From a virus, in the IMG/VR virus record IMGVR_UViG_3300042914_000986, positions 1-29,821 of that record: a stretch of 29,821 nt of DNA; one strand, 5' to 3'. The position numbers and the translations under genes are program-made. The notes under the pieces were generated by a model, which saw only the letters and a list, made by a program, of their open reading frames with translations, was not told where the DNA came from and did no database searches. This document shows, one piece after another, positions 15,600-22,665 of the stretch (its first letter is position 1; each line of letters begins with the position of its first letter).

Positions 15600-16934
15600 A
15601 TGGCTTGGTACGATAGATTCAGAGCAAAACAACAACCAGAGATGGAAGTCATCTCGCCAAATTATGAGGCATTCAGCACACCATTCCTCAAGGTAGGTGG
15701 CGCAAACCTTTCTTTGCCATACGTCAACGGCAGATACACAACTGCTGGATGGATTTCATTTGGCCAGGACAATATGTATCCAGAGCTACTCAATCAAATG
15801 GTGTTCAGCTCGCCACTTCATGGTGCCATCGTGGACTACAAGACCAATGCTGTCATTGGTGGTGGCTTCGACATCAAAGTTGAGGGCGCAACTGCCAAGG
15901 ATTTGCTTGACCTCTACACATTCGAGAAGAAAATCAACATCAAAAAGATTGCACGAGCAGTCACTGAGCAGTTGGTTGTGCACAATCGTGTTTACTTTCG
16001 CCTGGTATTTGATGAGAAAATGAAGCTCAAGAGAGCTCACAACGTATCGCCAGAGAAGGTGAGACGTGGTCGTCAACCAAATCAGTACTTCATCTGTGAG
16101 GATTGGTCGGCTCGAATCAATGTCCAAGAAATTAAGAGACACCATCCGACTTGCACTGACACAGAACAGTTGTTCGTTTATGAGGTTGAGACCCTTGGTC
16201 AAGATTGGTATCCGCTACCAAAGTACAGCTCCGCACTTAACTTTGCATTTTTGAGTGGCGACCTGTCATTTTTTGCAAAGAGCAACATTCAGAACAGCAT
16301 CTTCCCATCATTTGCGATTATGTTCCCAAAACGTCCGCAATCAGAAGAAGAAAAGAACGTACTCAGAAACACCATCGACAAGCTCAAAGGAGCTCAGAAC
16401 GCTGGCAAGACTGCCGCATTTTTTGCGAACTCACAAGACCAGCTTCCAAAGATTGAGAGCATCCCAACCAACTCGAATGACAAGCTCTTCCAGGAAGCAT
16501 CTGCACTCAACACAGAGCAAATCTGCTTCGCTCACACCATCGACCCAATTTTGATGGGTGTCAGAACAACTGGCTCACTTGGTTCTGGTAGCGACATCAA
16601 GCAAGCATATGTCATCTTCGAGAAAAACGTTGTCATGCCATTGCGTGAGCAAGTGCAAGATATCTTCAATGAGATTCTGCACATCGCCAAGCTCGGATTC
16701 GCTGACTTCAAAATCAATAACTTCCAAATCATCAATGAATCAATCGTTGAAATCGAAGGTGATGCAAGCAAGACATCTGATGCACTCAATGCAATGAGCC
16801 CATTGGTTGCTACCAAAGTACTCGAGCAGATGACTGTCAATGAGGTCAGAGCACTCGCATCACTTCCACCGATTGAAGGTGGTGACCTCACTCAAGCACA
16901 AGCAGCAGCACAACCTCAAACACCTCAAGCGTAA
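15600..16934 (+). CDS. Portal protein
   Basis: A 444-aa protein forming the dodecameric DNA gate of the head. It starts MAWYDRFRAKQQ. Recognisable parts are a wing region with LLNQMVFSSPLHGAIVDYKT and AVTEQLVVHNRVYFRLVFDE (typical portal helices and strands), a stem/clip region around AINF-type YSSALNFAFLSGDLSFFAKS, and a C-terminal crown helix rich in Gln/Ala/Pro (LTQAQAAAQPQTPQA). TGSLGSGSDIKQAYVIFEKN is the usual portal 'G..S.i...' helix. The stop shares one base with the next start (16934). The call rests on pattern plus the position between capsid and connector genes. Confidence 0.85.
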   Translation: MAWYDRFRAKQQPEMEVISPNYEAFSTPFLKVGGANLSLPYVNGRYTTAGWISFGQDNMYPELLNQMVFSSPLHGAIVDYKTNAVIGGGFDIKVEGATAKDLLDLYTFEKKINIKKIARAVTEQLVVHNRVYFRLVFDEKMKLKRAHNVSPEKVRRGRQPNQYFICEDWSARINVQEIKRHHPTCTDTEQLFVYEVETLGQDWYPLPKYSSALNFAFLSGDLSFFAKSNIQNSIFPSFAIMFPKRPQSEEEKNVLRNTIDKLKGAQNAGKTAAFFANSQDQLPKIESIPTNSNDKLFQEASALNTEQICFAHTIDPILMGVRTTGSLGSGSDIKQAYVIFEKNVVMPLREQVQDIFNEILHIAKLGFADFKINNFQIINESIVEIEGDASKTSDALNAMSPLVATKVLEQMTVNEVRALASLPPIEGGDLTQAQAAAQPQTPQA

Positions 16935-17500
16935 TGTTGTATTTTATCACAGAAAACTACCTCAAGACCAACACACCAATCACCGCCAATGTGGATGTGA
17001 CTGATGTATTCCCATATGTAGCCACTCAAGCGCAGCTCAGAGTGATGCCGATATTGGGCACCGTATTCTACAACCATTTGCTCGAGGCATACAACGATCA
17101 GACTCTCACACCTGAAGAGGAGCAGCTCGTGTTGTTCATTCAGCCGGTCATTGCATGGAGGTCTGCTGAAGATGCTGTATTTGGTTTGACATATCAGCTC
17201 AAAAATAAAGGACTCCAACAACAGAGTGGTGACTACTCGCAGCCAGTAGGTCGCAGTGAGGTTGCATTCGGCATGGAGCACTATGCACAGAAGGCTTCAT
17301 TCTTTGAGATGCGCCTCATCAGATACCTGGTAAAAAACCGAGCAGAATATCCTATCTTCATTAGCCATGAGAATCGTGACACCGACCTTCGCCCACAAAT
17401 TGAGTGCGTGCAGTGCATCGGTGACTGCTTCATGAATGGTGCCTGGAACTGCGGATATCCACGCAACAACGGATACAACAACCAAATTCTTGTCATCTGA
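16934..17500 (+). CDS. Head-tail connector-like protein (DUF6712-like)
   Basis: A 188-aa protein beginning MLYFITENYLKTNTPITANV, then helical (YNHLLEAYNDQTLTPEEEQL) with a central WRSAEDAVFGLTYQLKNKG. This resembles the connector/adaptor-type proteins that follow the portal in Bacteroidota phages. The C-terminal part has several cysteines (CVQCIGDC, C in WNCGYP), which may bind metal or form structure. One-base overlaps with both portal and holin genes point to coupled translation. The adaptor role is inferred from position. Confidence 0.6.
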   Translation: MLYFITENYLKTNTPITANVDVTDVFPYVATQAQLRVMPILGTVFYNHLLEAYNDQTLTPEEEQLVLFIQPVIAWRSAEDAVFGLTYQLKNKGLQQQSGDYSQPVGRSEVAFGMEHYAQKASFFEMRLIRYLVKNRAEYPIFISHENRDTDLRPQIECVQCIGDCFMNGAWNCGYPRNNGYNNQILVI

Positions 17501-17925
17501 TGAAAAACAGCCTTTTTATTTTGACCGCTTCATTCGTTACAATACTCGCACCAGTACAACCAATGGTGTTGATTGCCATTCTTGCCATATTCATTGACAC
17601 CATATTTGGAGTATGGCGAAGCGTAAAGAAAGGAGGCTGGCAAGCATTCAAATCTCGCAGACTATCTGATACAATCGGTAAGTCATTGCTCTATTGTGGT
17701 GGCATCATCTTCACATTCCTCATCGAAAAGTACATCGCTGGTGATATCATCGCTCACTTCATTTCTGTTGAGCTCATCATGACAAAATTTGTGGCTTTTT
17801 TCTGCGTAGTGGTTGAGGTGAAGAGCATCAACGAATCATATGAAAGCGTGACCGGAAAGAATATCCTCGCTGCCATGCGTAGATTCGTTACACGATCTAA
17901 AGCAGAACTCGATAAATGGAATTAG
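17500..17925 (+). CDS. Holin
   Basis: A 141-aa membrane protein. An N-terminal hydrophobic segment (FILTASFVTILAPVQPMVLI) runs into AILAIFIDTIFGVWRSVKKG, the 'D.i.G..ka.k.g...s...' signature of the phage_holin_4 family. Two more hydrophobic segments follow (SLLYCGGIIFTFLIEKYIAG and VAFFCVVVEVKSINES, with the family's E-x-K-S-I-x-E end). The C-terminal tail is basic. It would open the inner membrane at lysis. The amidase and spanin follow directly, with overlaps of 10 and 4 nt, forming a complete lysis cassette. Confidence 0.85.
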   Translation: MKNSLFILTASFVTILAPVQPMVLIAILAIFIDTIFGVWRSVKKGGWQAFKSRRLSDTIGKSLLYCGGIIFTFLIEKYIAGDIIAHFISVELIMTKFVAFFCVVVEVKSINESYESVTGKNILAAMRRFVTRSKAELDKWN

Positions 17926-18563
17926 ACATCTCCAAAATCAAGCAAGTTAGGCTCAAAGAGTCGCAGTACTTTGCTGAGGAGTCAGGCAAGACTCAAATCT
18001 ATTTGCACCACACTGCTGGCAACGGCAATGCGGAGGCAGTCAGTAGGTATTGGAACGGAACCAGCGATAGAGTAGCCACTGCTTTTGTGGTTGGTCAGGA
18101 TGGATTGATTGTGCAGTGCTTCAGCTCAAAGCATTGGGCGTGGCATCTCGGCATCAGCAAAGCAGAATTCAAAGGTCAAGGTGCCAAATATCAAAATCTT
18201 GACAAGGCTTCTGTTGGAATCGAGGTCTGCAACTGGGGATATCTCAAGGAGAAAGATGGTAAGTTCTACAACTATGTGAACGCTCGAGTGCCTGAATCTA
18301 TGGTGACCACCTTGGACGAGCCATTCAAGGGATACAAGCATTGGTACAAATATACCGATGCACAAATTGAAAGCACTCGCCAGTTGTTGGTGTATCTCTG
18401 CGATACCTATAACATACCGAGAGAATATAGAGCGCAAATATTTTCGCTTGACAAGGAGGCATTCAAGGGCACTCCTGGTATCTATACTCACAATTCGGTC
18501 AGAAAGGACAAGAGTGACATCTATCCATGCCCGAGAATGATTCAAATGCTTGAGAACTTATGA
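17916..18563 (+). CDS. Endolysin, N-acetylmuramoyl-L-alanine amidase (Amidase_2)
   Basis: A 215-aa zinc amidase that would cut the amide bond between MurNAc and the peptide stem. The motifs are YLHHTAGNGN (H31/H32), ATAFVVGQDG, WHLG, VGIEVCNWG (E103), and C-terminal THNSVRKDKSDIYPCP with H192, K199 and C205. This gives two His and one Cys as likely zinc ligands. No signal peptide is seen, so export depends on the holin. It sits between holin and spanin. Confidence 0.9.
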   Translation: MELDISKIKQVRLKESQYFAEESGKTQIYLHHTAGNGNAEAVSRYWNGTSDRVATAFVVGQDGLIVQCFSSKHWAWHLGISKAEFKGQGAKYQNLDKASVGIEVCNWGYLKEKDGKFYNYVNARVPESMVTTLDEPFKGYKHWYKYTDAQIESTRQLLVYLCDTYNIPREYRAQIFSLDKEAFKGTPGIYTHNSVRKDKSDIYPCPRMIQMLENL

Positions 18564-18970
18564 AGATTCTGTCTCTAATATTGGTAATATTTGCGACAAG
18601 TTGCACAGCCAACTATCATCTGCGCAAAGCAATTAAGAAAGGATACCGCTGCGATGAGGTTGGGGACACCATTCGCATCACATCAATCGACTCGATTCCA
18701 TACGTTGTAAACGATTCAATCTATTGGGAGAAGGTGCTGGTCCAAAAAGATACGATAGTGCGCTACAAGACGTCCTATGTGCCCAAAACAAGATGGCAGA
18801 CTCGCATCGAATACAAGCTCAAGCGTGACACCATTCGCCAGGTGCAGAAGATAGAGGTGGCAAAGTACAAATCACAAAAAGAAAAGCCATCATTTTGGGT
18901 GCTGATTCTTGGCTTTGTGATTGGCATGGGAACAATGTATCTATTCAGATACTCTAAATCAAGTTTATGA
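18560..18970 (+). CDS. Single-gene spanin (u-spanin-like lipoprotein)
   Basis: A 136-aa protein with two membrane anchors. The N-terminal signal ends in IFATSC, with C15 as the lipid-modified cysteine of a lipobox. A C-terminal transmembrane segment spans about residues 111-130 (FWVLILGFVIGMGTMYLF), followed by a short basic tail. The periplasmic middle is polar and rich in T/R/K/I with beta-like alternation (VRYKTSYVPKTRWQTRIEY). An outer-membrane lipoprotein end plus an inner-membrane helix is the u-spanin layout, which fuses the two membranes at the last lysis step. Position right after holin and amidase (4 nt overlap) supports this. Alternatively it is an Rz-like protein of another type. 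Confidence 0.7.
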   Translation: MKILSLILVIFATSCTANYHLRKAIKKGYRCDEVGDTIRITSIDSIPYVVNDSIYWEKVLVQKDTIVRYKTSYVPKTRWQTRIEYKLKRDTIRQVQKIEVAKYKSQKEKPSFWVLILGFVIGMGTMYLFRYSKSSL

Positions 18971-19845
18971 TATTAAAAAAGCACGCCAAGAACATCCACG
19001 AGCTTCAACTCGAGGGCAACTTGGTGAAGATAGCGATGCTATCAGATGTCCATTGGGACAATCCAAAAAGCGATTGGAAGCTCCTCAAGCGTGACCTCGA
19101 CTATTGCCTGGAGCACAACATCCCCGTCATGATAAATGGCGATATGTTCTGCCTAATGCAAGGGCGTGGTGATCGTAGAGGAAACAAGTCAGACATCAGA
19201 CCAGAGCATAACAATGCAAAGTACCTGGATAGCATAGTCGACACCGCTGTTGAGTGGTTTCTACCATATGCTCACATTCTGACAGTCATCGGATACGGCA
19301 ACCATGAGACCGCAATCATCAAGTATCAAGAGACTGACATCCTTCAGCGATTCGTGGACCTTCTCAACTACAAAGCTGGGAGCAATGTGTTCGCTGGTGG
19401 ATATGGTGGATGGTTGATTGTTCGCCAGACATTCAATGGCAATGTGCAGATGGCTACCAAAATCAAATACTTTCACGGCAGTGGTGGTGGTGGTGTGGTG
19501 ACCCGTGGTGCCATCAACTTGACCAGGGCTTTGGAGATGTATGAGGACTTCGATGTGTTCACGATGGGTCACATCCACGAGAATGCTGCCAGAAATGATG
19601 TGCGTGACACAATCAGCTTCCATTCAAAGACCGGATATCGCCACCATCACAAAGACATCCATCTCATGCTCACTGGTACCTACAAGGAAGAGTATGGTGA
19701 TGGGTCCAAAGGATGGCACGTTGAGCGTGGTGCTCCCATCAAGCCAACTGGAGGGCGTATCCTCACCATTGAGTGCGGAAGATATGAGGAGGATAAGGTG
19801 AAAAAAACCGCCAAGTCTATCGACTCAATCAAATTTCCTTTGTAA
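18967..19845 (+). CDS. Calcineurin-like metallophosphoesterase
   Basis: A 292-aa protein with the full metallophosphatase motif set: SDVHWD (D27, H29), INGDMF (D59), GYGNHE (N112, H113), YFHGSG (H170) and MGHIHE (H202, H204). It has a Gly-rich stretch GSGGGG after the fourth motif. Such enzymes hydrolyse phosphodiesters in DNA, RNA or nucleotides. The substrate cannot be read from the sequence. It is the last gene of the late region, overlapping the spanin by 4 nt and followed by the nested terminator. Its presence beside lysis genes is odd. It could act in host DNA breakdown or genome processing. Confidence 0.85.
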   Translation: MILKKHAKNIHELQLEGNLVKIAMLSDVHWDNPKSDWKLLKRDLDYCLEHNIPVMINGDMFCLMQGRGDRRGNKSDIRPEHNNAKYLDSIVDTAVEWFLPYAHILTVIGYGNHETAIIKYQETDILQRFVDLLNYKAGSNVFAGGYGGWLIVRQTFNGNVQMATKIKYFHGSGGGGVVTRGAINLTRALEMYEDFDVFTMGHIHENAARNDVRDTISFHSKTGYRHHHKDIHLMLTGTYKEEYGDGSKGWHVERGAPIKPTGGRILTIECGRYEEDKVKKTAKSIDSIKFPL

Positions 19846-19861
19846 ATTTATATCCGTATTC

Positions 19862-19910
19862 ATAATACGTTGTTTTGGGGGAGCTTTCGGGCTCCCTTTT
19901 TTCGTATTAT
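19862..19910 (+). terminator. Nested terminator at end of late region
   Basis: The inner hairpin is GGGAGC (19879-19884), loop TTTCGG, GCTCCC (19891-19896), followed by TTTTTT. It is flanked by an outer perfect inverted repeat, ATAATACG (19862-19869) and CGTATTAT (19903-19910). The T-run lies inside the outer stem, so the outer arms may be a separate operator or a second structure. Confidence 0.85.
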
Positions 19911-19940
19911 AATAGGATATTTGCGAACATTTGCGTACAT

Positions 19941-19959
19941 AATCGGGTATAAACCGATT
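19941..19959. repeat. Inverted repeat AATCGG...CCGATT
   Basis: Perfect 6-bp arms with a 7-nt spacer (GTATAAA). It has no T-run after it, so it is more like an operator half-site pair than a terminator. Confidence 0.6.
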
Positions 19960-20013
19960 AAACTCACATTATATTGCACCTTTTAGGGTACGTTTTGTAC
20001 CTTTTTGGGTACA

Positions 20014-20042
20014 ATTAAGCGTATTTCACCGCTATTAAGCGT
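20014..20042. repeat. Two ATTAAGCGT direct repeats, 20 bp apart
   Basis: Identical 9-mers start at 20014 and 20034. Twenty bases are about two helical turns, placing both on the same DNA face, as for cooperative binding by a regulator or initiator. Confidence 0.55.
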
Positions 20043-20049
20043 TTTTCAT

Positions 20050-20107
20050 GTCACAAAATAAGGGTAAAACCTTACGAACTTTGTCATAAAATAAGGGTAA
20101 AACCTTA
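20050..20107. repeat. Two 25-bp direct repeats with internal dyad
   Basis: Copies at 20050-20074 and 20083-20107 (33 bp start-to-start) differ at one base (C/T at position 5). Each contains the dyad TAAGG-GTAAAA-CCTTA. They resemble tandem operators or iterons upstream of the first early gene. Confidence 0.75.
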
Positions 20108-20164
20108 ATAAAGTAAACGATTTTGCTTACACTCCAAAAAAAAAGTTTAAAAAAATGTTCATAA

Positions 20165-20198
20165 TTTGTAACATATTTGCAAATGTTGCGTATATTCG
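20165..20198 (+). promoter_or_regulatory. Putative early promoter
   Basis: TTTG (20165-20168), 22-nt spacer, then TATATTCG (20191-20198), one base from the host consensus TAnnTTTG, in an AT-rich stretch 22 nt before the first early gene. Spacing fits the 17-23 nt seen in Bacteroidota promoters. Confidence 0.5.
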
Positions 20199-20219
20199 CA
20201 GAAACAAAAACAATTTATT

Positions 20220-20405
20220 ATGGACAAAGAACAAATTTTAGAACTAATTAGAACCACAGAGGCAGAGCTATACAAGGAACTTCTTGAGTGTTATCAGTAT
20301 CGTGATGCAAGGGATGCAAAAGATGCGGCTATATTCAGAGCATCAGCTGCTTGGTTTTCTGTTAATGAACTACTTGAAAAAATCGAAGAAAATGAAAACA
20401 ATTAA
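20220..20405 (+). CDS. Small acidic hypothetical early protein
   Basis: A 61-aa protein, predicted all-helical (MDKEQILELIRTTEAELYKE, then FSVNELLEKIEENENN), strongly acidic at the end. No family is recognised. It is the first gene after the control region, behind an A-rich leader (AAACAAAAACAATTTATT), and overlaps the following membrane gene by 14 nt. First position in the early operon suggests a host-takeover or regulatory protein, which is inference only. Confidence 0.65.
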   Translation: MDKEQILELIRTTEAELYKELLECYQYRDARDAKDAAIFRASAAWFSVNELLEKIEENENN

Positions 20406-20631
20406 ATTCCTATTTCAAGACCTCAACCAAGACGAGCGTCAGATTCTTGGTGGTGCAGCTGTGATGATTGCTGGCATTTGGTTCCTATTTTGGTTGGCGA
20501 CAAACGTATCAAGACCAGTGGTCGACCATCCAAGCATCGACCCACAAATCTATCAAGAGCCAAGCTACGAGCTGCCAGCTTCATTTGATAAGTATGTCAA
20601 CCATGTGTACAACGATAAATACAACAAGTAA
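20392..20631 (+). CDS. Small single-pass membrane protein
   Basis: A 79-aa protein. The ATG at 20392 is chosen over one at 20284 because it gives a clean short N-terminus (MKTIKFLFQDLNQDERQ) and only 14 nt of overlap. One transmembrane helix covers about residues 20-40 (LGGAAVMIAGIWFLFWLATN). The polar C-terminal half, with many Asp, Pro and Tyr, would lie on one side of the membrane. No family is recognised. One base of its stop is shared with the next start. Confidence 0.65.
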   Translation: MKTIKFLFQDLNQDERQILGGAAVMIAGIWFLFWLATNVSRPVVDHPSIDPQIYQEPSYELPASFDKYVNHVYNDKYNK

Positions 20632-20939
20632 TGATTACAATCGATATCCGTGACCACGAATGCATCAAGATATTTGGCGAAGCTGCCGTTGATTTATTCG
20701 TTGAATTCGAAGATGTGGGTGATACCGAGACGAATGGCACAACCATGGCAAACTATGTCATCAAAGTGGGTGACTCTTATGGCGATTATAAAATAACAGA
20801 AAAACACTATTATGAAAAACTTACAATCAAACAAACAAAAGAATGCGATGAATACCTCGCCAAGCTCTATGAGCAATGCTACTTTGAGCAAGCATACATC
20901 GAAGCCATCAACGAGGATGAGCTTGATTGGTTCATTTAA
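20631..20939 (+). CDS. Hypothetical early protein (102 aa)
   Basis: It starts MITIDIRDHECIKIFGEAAV, beta-rich in the first half (YVIKVGDSYGDYKITEKHYY) and helical and acidic in the second (LAKLYEQCYFEQAYIEAINE). No family is recognised. The start overlaps the preceding stop by one base. The 81 bases after it (20940-21020) hold no gene that I can support. Confidence 0.6.
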   Translation: MITIDIRDHECIKIFGEAAVDLFVEFEDVGDTETNGTTMANYVIKVGDSYGDYKITEKHYYEKLTIKQTKECDEYLAKLYEQCYFEQAYIEAINEDELDWFI

Positions 20940-21020
20940 TCACTACCAGGTCAACCGATTTTGTACATCATTCAACCACGATCTATACAACAGAATTTGT
21001 GAAATCAAAATGACAGAGAT

Positions 21021-21167
21021 ATGAGATTCAAACTAACATACCACATCGGGCTCGCAGTCGTGCAAGAGTGGATATTTACCAGCAAATCGCTGGCATACTG
21101 GAAAAAAATGGACCTGATTGAGACGGGTCGATTCAATGATGGAAAATTTAAGGTAACACCGGTATGA
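21021..21167 (+). CDS. Small hypothetical protein before methyltransferase (48 aa)
   Basis: ATG at 21021 to TGA at 21165-21167. The protein is MRFKLTYHIGLAVVQEWIFT and on to FKVTPV, basic with aromatic residues. Its end overlaps the methyltransferase start in an ATGA, the same arrangement as elsewhere in this genome, which supports a coupled real gene. No function can be assigned. Confidence 0.5.
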   Translation: MRFKLTYHIGLAVVQEWIFTSKSLAYWKKMDLIETGRFNDGKFKVTPV

Positions 21168-22252
21168 GAGTAGGTTCAGACTTTAGTGGAGTTGGTGCAT
21201 TCAACCAAGCTCTAATGAGATTAGGTGTTCAATTTGAAGAGGTGTTCGCTTGTGACATGGATAAATATGCACGAGAAACATTCATCCACAACTATGGTGA
21301 GCCGAAATATTATCCGACCAATGTCTATGACCGAGAGATTCCAACCGAGTCACTTGATATCTATATGACTTCACCGCCTTGTCAAGCATTCAGTTTGGCT
21401 GGAAAGCGACTGGGCAAAGAGGATAAGCGAGGCATCTTGTTCTTCAACTCACACGAGTTCATTCAGGTAAACAAGCCGAGATTCTTCATCTTTGAAAACG
21501 TCAAAGGATTGCTCTCTGATGATGGTGGCAAAACATTCCAGGAGTGGGTGAATATGCTTGGAGGCAAATCAGTCAATGGAGTTCCAGTTTTATTCCCTTA
21601 TGATGATTCAGTTCCATACCATTTGTATTGGCAAGTTCTAAACGCAAAGCATCACGGAGTTCCGCAGAATCGTGAGCGAGTTTTCTTGATTGGTATCCGT
21701 GACGATGCTGATAACAAATTCCAATTTCCAAGAGAAGAGCATTTGACCAAACGATTGAAGGATGTGCTGGAGGATGCTGTGGATGATAAGTATTTTTTGA
21801 GTGAAAAGTTGTTAAATTTTTTAATAAATTATCAACCTAAAAATTTTCAAATTAATACTCCATTAATTAACACAACAAATATATCAAGATCAATAAATAC
21901 TCGCACTCAATTTTGCGGCAGACAAGATAATTTTATTAAAATAAATTCAAACACATCCAAAGGATATGAGGAAGCCATTGAAGGTGACTCAATTAATTTT
22001 AGTGTACCTAACAGCGAAACAAGACGTGGTCGTGTAGGTAAAGGAGTTGCACAAACATTAGACACGTCTTGCAATCAAGGAACTTTGAAATCAGGTGAAA
22101 TTAGAAGACTCACACCCAGAGAATGCTTTAGATTGATGGACTTCCCAGATTCATTTACCTGGAAGGTAAGCGATTCACAAGCATACAAACAAGCTGGCAA
22201 CTCAATTGTTGTCAATGTACTTTACAAAATCTTAAAACAACTACCAATATGA
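21164..22252 (+). CDS. DNA (cytosine-5) methyltransferase
   Basis: A 362-aa enzyme that would transfer methyl from SAM to C5 of cytosine. The motifs in order are: I, SDFSGVGAF (5-13); IV, PPCQAFS with catalytic C73; VI, FENV (110-113); VIII, QNRERVF (168-174, the QxRxR set); IX-like, RRLTPRECFRL (314-324); and X, QAGNS (343-347). The target-recognition region (about 205-295) is much AT-richer than the rest of the gene, with Asn/Ile-rich codons, suggesting a swapped specificity segment. There is no adjacent restriction gene, so it probably protects phage DNA from host restriction. The target sequence cannot be predicted. It overlaps its neighbours by 4 nt on both sides. Confidence 0.95.
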   Translation: MRVGSDFSGVGAFNQALMRLGVQFEEVFACDMDKYARETFIHNYGEPKYYPTNVYDREIPTESLDIYMTSPPCQAFSLAGKRLGKEDKRGILFFNSHEFIQVNKPRFFIFENVKGLLSDDGGKTFQEWVNMLGGKSVNGVPVLFPYDDSVPYHLYWQVLNAKHHGVPQNRERVFLIGIRDDADNKFQFPREEHLTKRLKDVLEDAVDDKYFLSEKLLNFLINYQPKNFQINTPLINTTNISRSINTRTQFCGRQDNFIKINSNTSKGYEEAIEGDSINFSVPNSETRRGRVGKGVAQTLDTSCNQGTLKSGEIRRLTPRECFRLMDFPDSFTWKVSDSQAYKQAGNSIVVNVLYKILKQLPI

Positions 22253-22665
22253 CAATCCAAGACCTAATTGACGAAGTCAAGCAAGAAATCGAGGCAAGAG
22301 ACCTGGCGTATCGCCATGGAGCCAACAACCGCATGAGATACAAAGTGTATCAGAAATACTACCTCATGCACTATTTGAGAAAGCATAAGCTAACCCTGCA
22401 AGAGATTGGCGATTTATTCGGTCTCAAGCATTGCACTGTGTTGTATGGAGCGCAACAAGCTGAATGGTTGAAAAAAGACAGACTGTTCCTGAAGATGACT
22501 GATGATCTACGCCAGAAATTTGAGAAATACACCGCACTCAACTACCCCATCACAAGAAATCTCATCCATGATGTGATGCAATGTAGCGCATATTGGGAGC
22601 TTAAAAAGATACAGACTGACATCAAGCGAGGGGTGTATGGTGAGTTCACAAGCGTGACGGAATGA
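22249..22665 (+). CDS. DnaA domain IV-like DNA-binding protein
   Basis: A 138-aa protein. Residues about 33-85 follow the DnaA C-terminal domain pattern: an R-x-x-x-x-Y helix, then LTLQEIGDLFGLKHCTVLYG (compare the family signature EIG..FG.r.HtTVlhA), then a helix AEWLKKDRLFLKMTDDLRQK. There is no AAA+ ATPase part, so this is a stand-alone double-strand-DNA-binding module. The C-terminal 50 residues are helical and unassigned. It lies 71 nt before the first of four ATCGTCAC repeats and just upstream of the primase-helicase, so it may be the phage's origin-binding protein. The fold is inferred from the motif. Binding site and role are not shown. Confidence 0.7.
   Translation: MTIQDLIDEVKQEIEARDLAYRHGANNRMRYKVYQKYYLMHYLRKHKLTLQEIGDLFGLKHCTVLYGAQQAEWLKKDRLFLKMTDDLRQKFEKYTALNYPITRNLIHDVMQCSAYWELKKIQTDIKRGVYGEFTSVTE

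Larger units (their letters stand above)
19911..20219. promoter_or_regulatory. Gene-free control region between late and early genes
   Basis: No plausible gene. It holds, from left: tandem 10-mers TTGCGAACAT/TTGCGTACAT (19921-19940); the inverted repeat AATCGG-7-CCGATT (19941-19959); TGCAATATAA on the minus strand (19978-19969), close to the late motif; GGTAC-5-GTACC (19987-20001) plus another GGGTAC (20007-20012); two ATTAAGCGT copies 20 bp apart (20014, 20034); two 25-bp repeats (20050, 20083); and an AT-rich segment with a promoter-like pair near 20165-20198. Density of repeats and position suggest an operator cluster and possibly an origin. Confidence 0.65.

Noticed and set aside
20812-21024. 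70-codon frame overlapping the 102-aa early gene
   Set aside because: Largely inside the better gene, Ser/Asn/Lys-rich without pattern. Only its last part lies in the gap.
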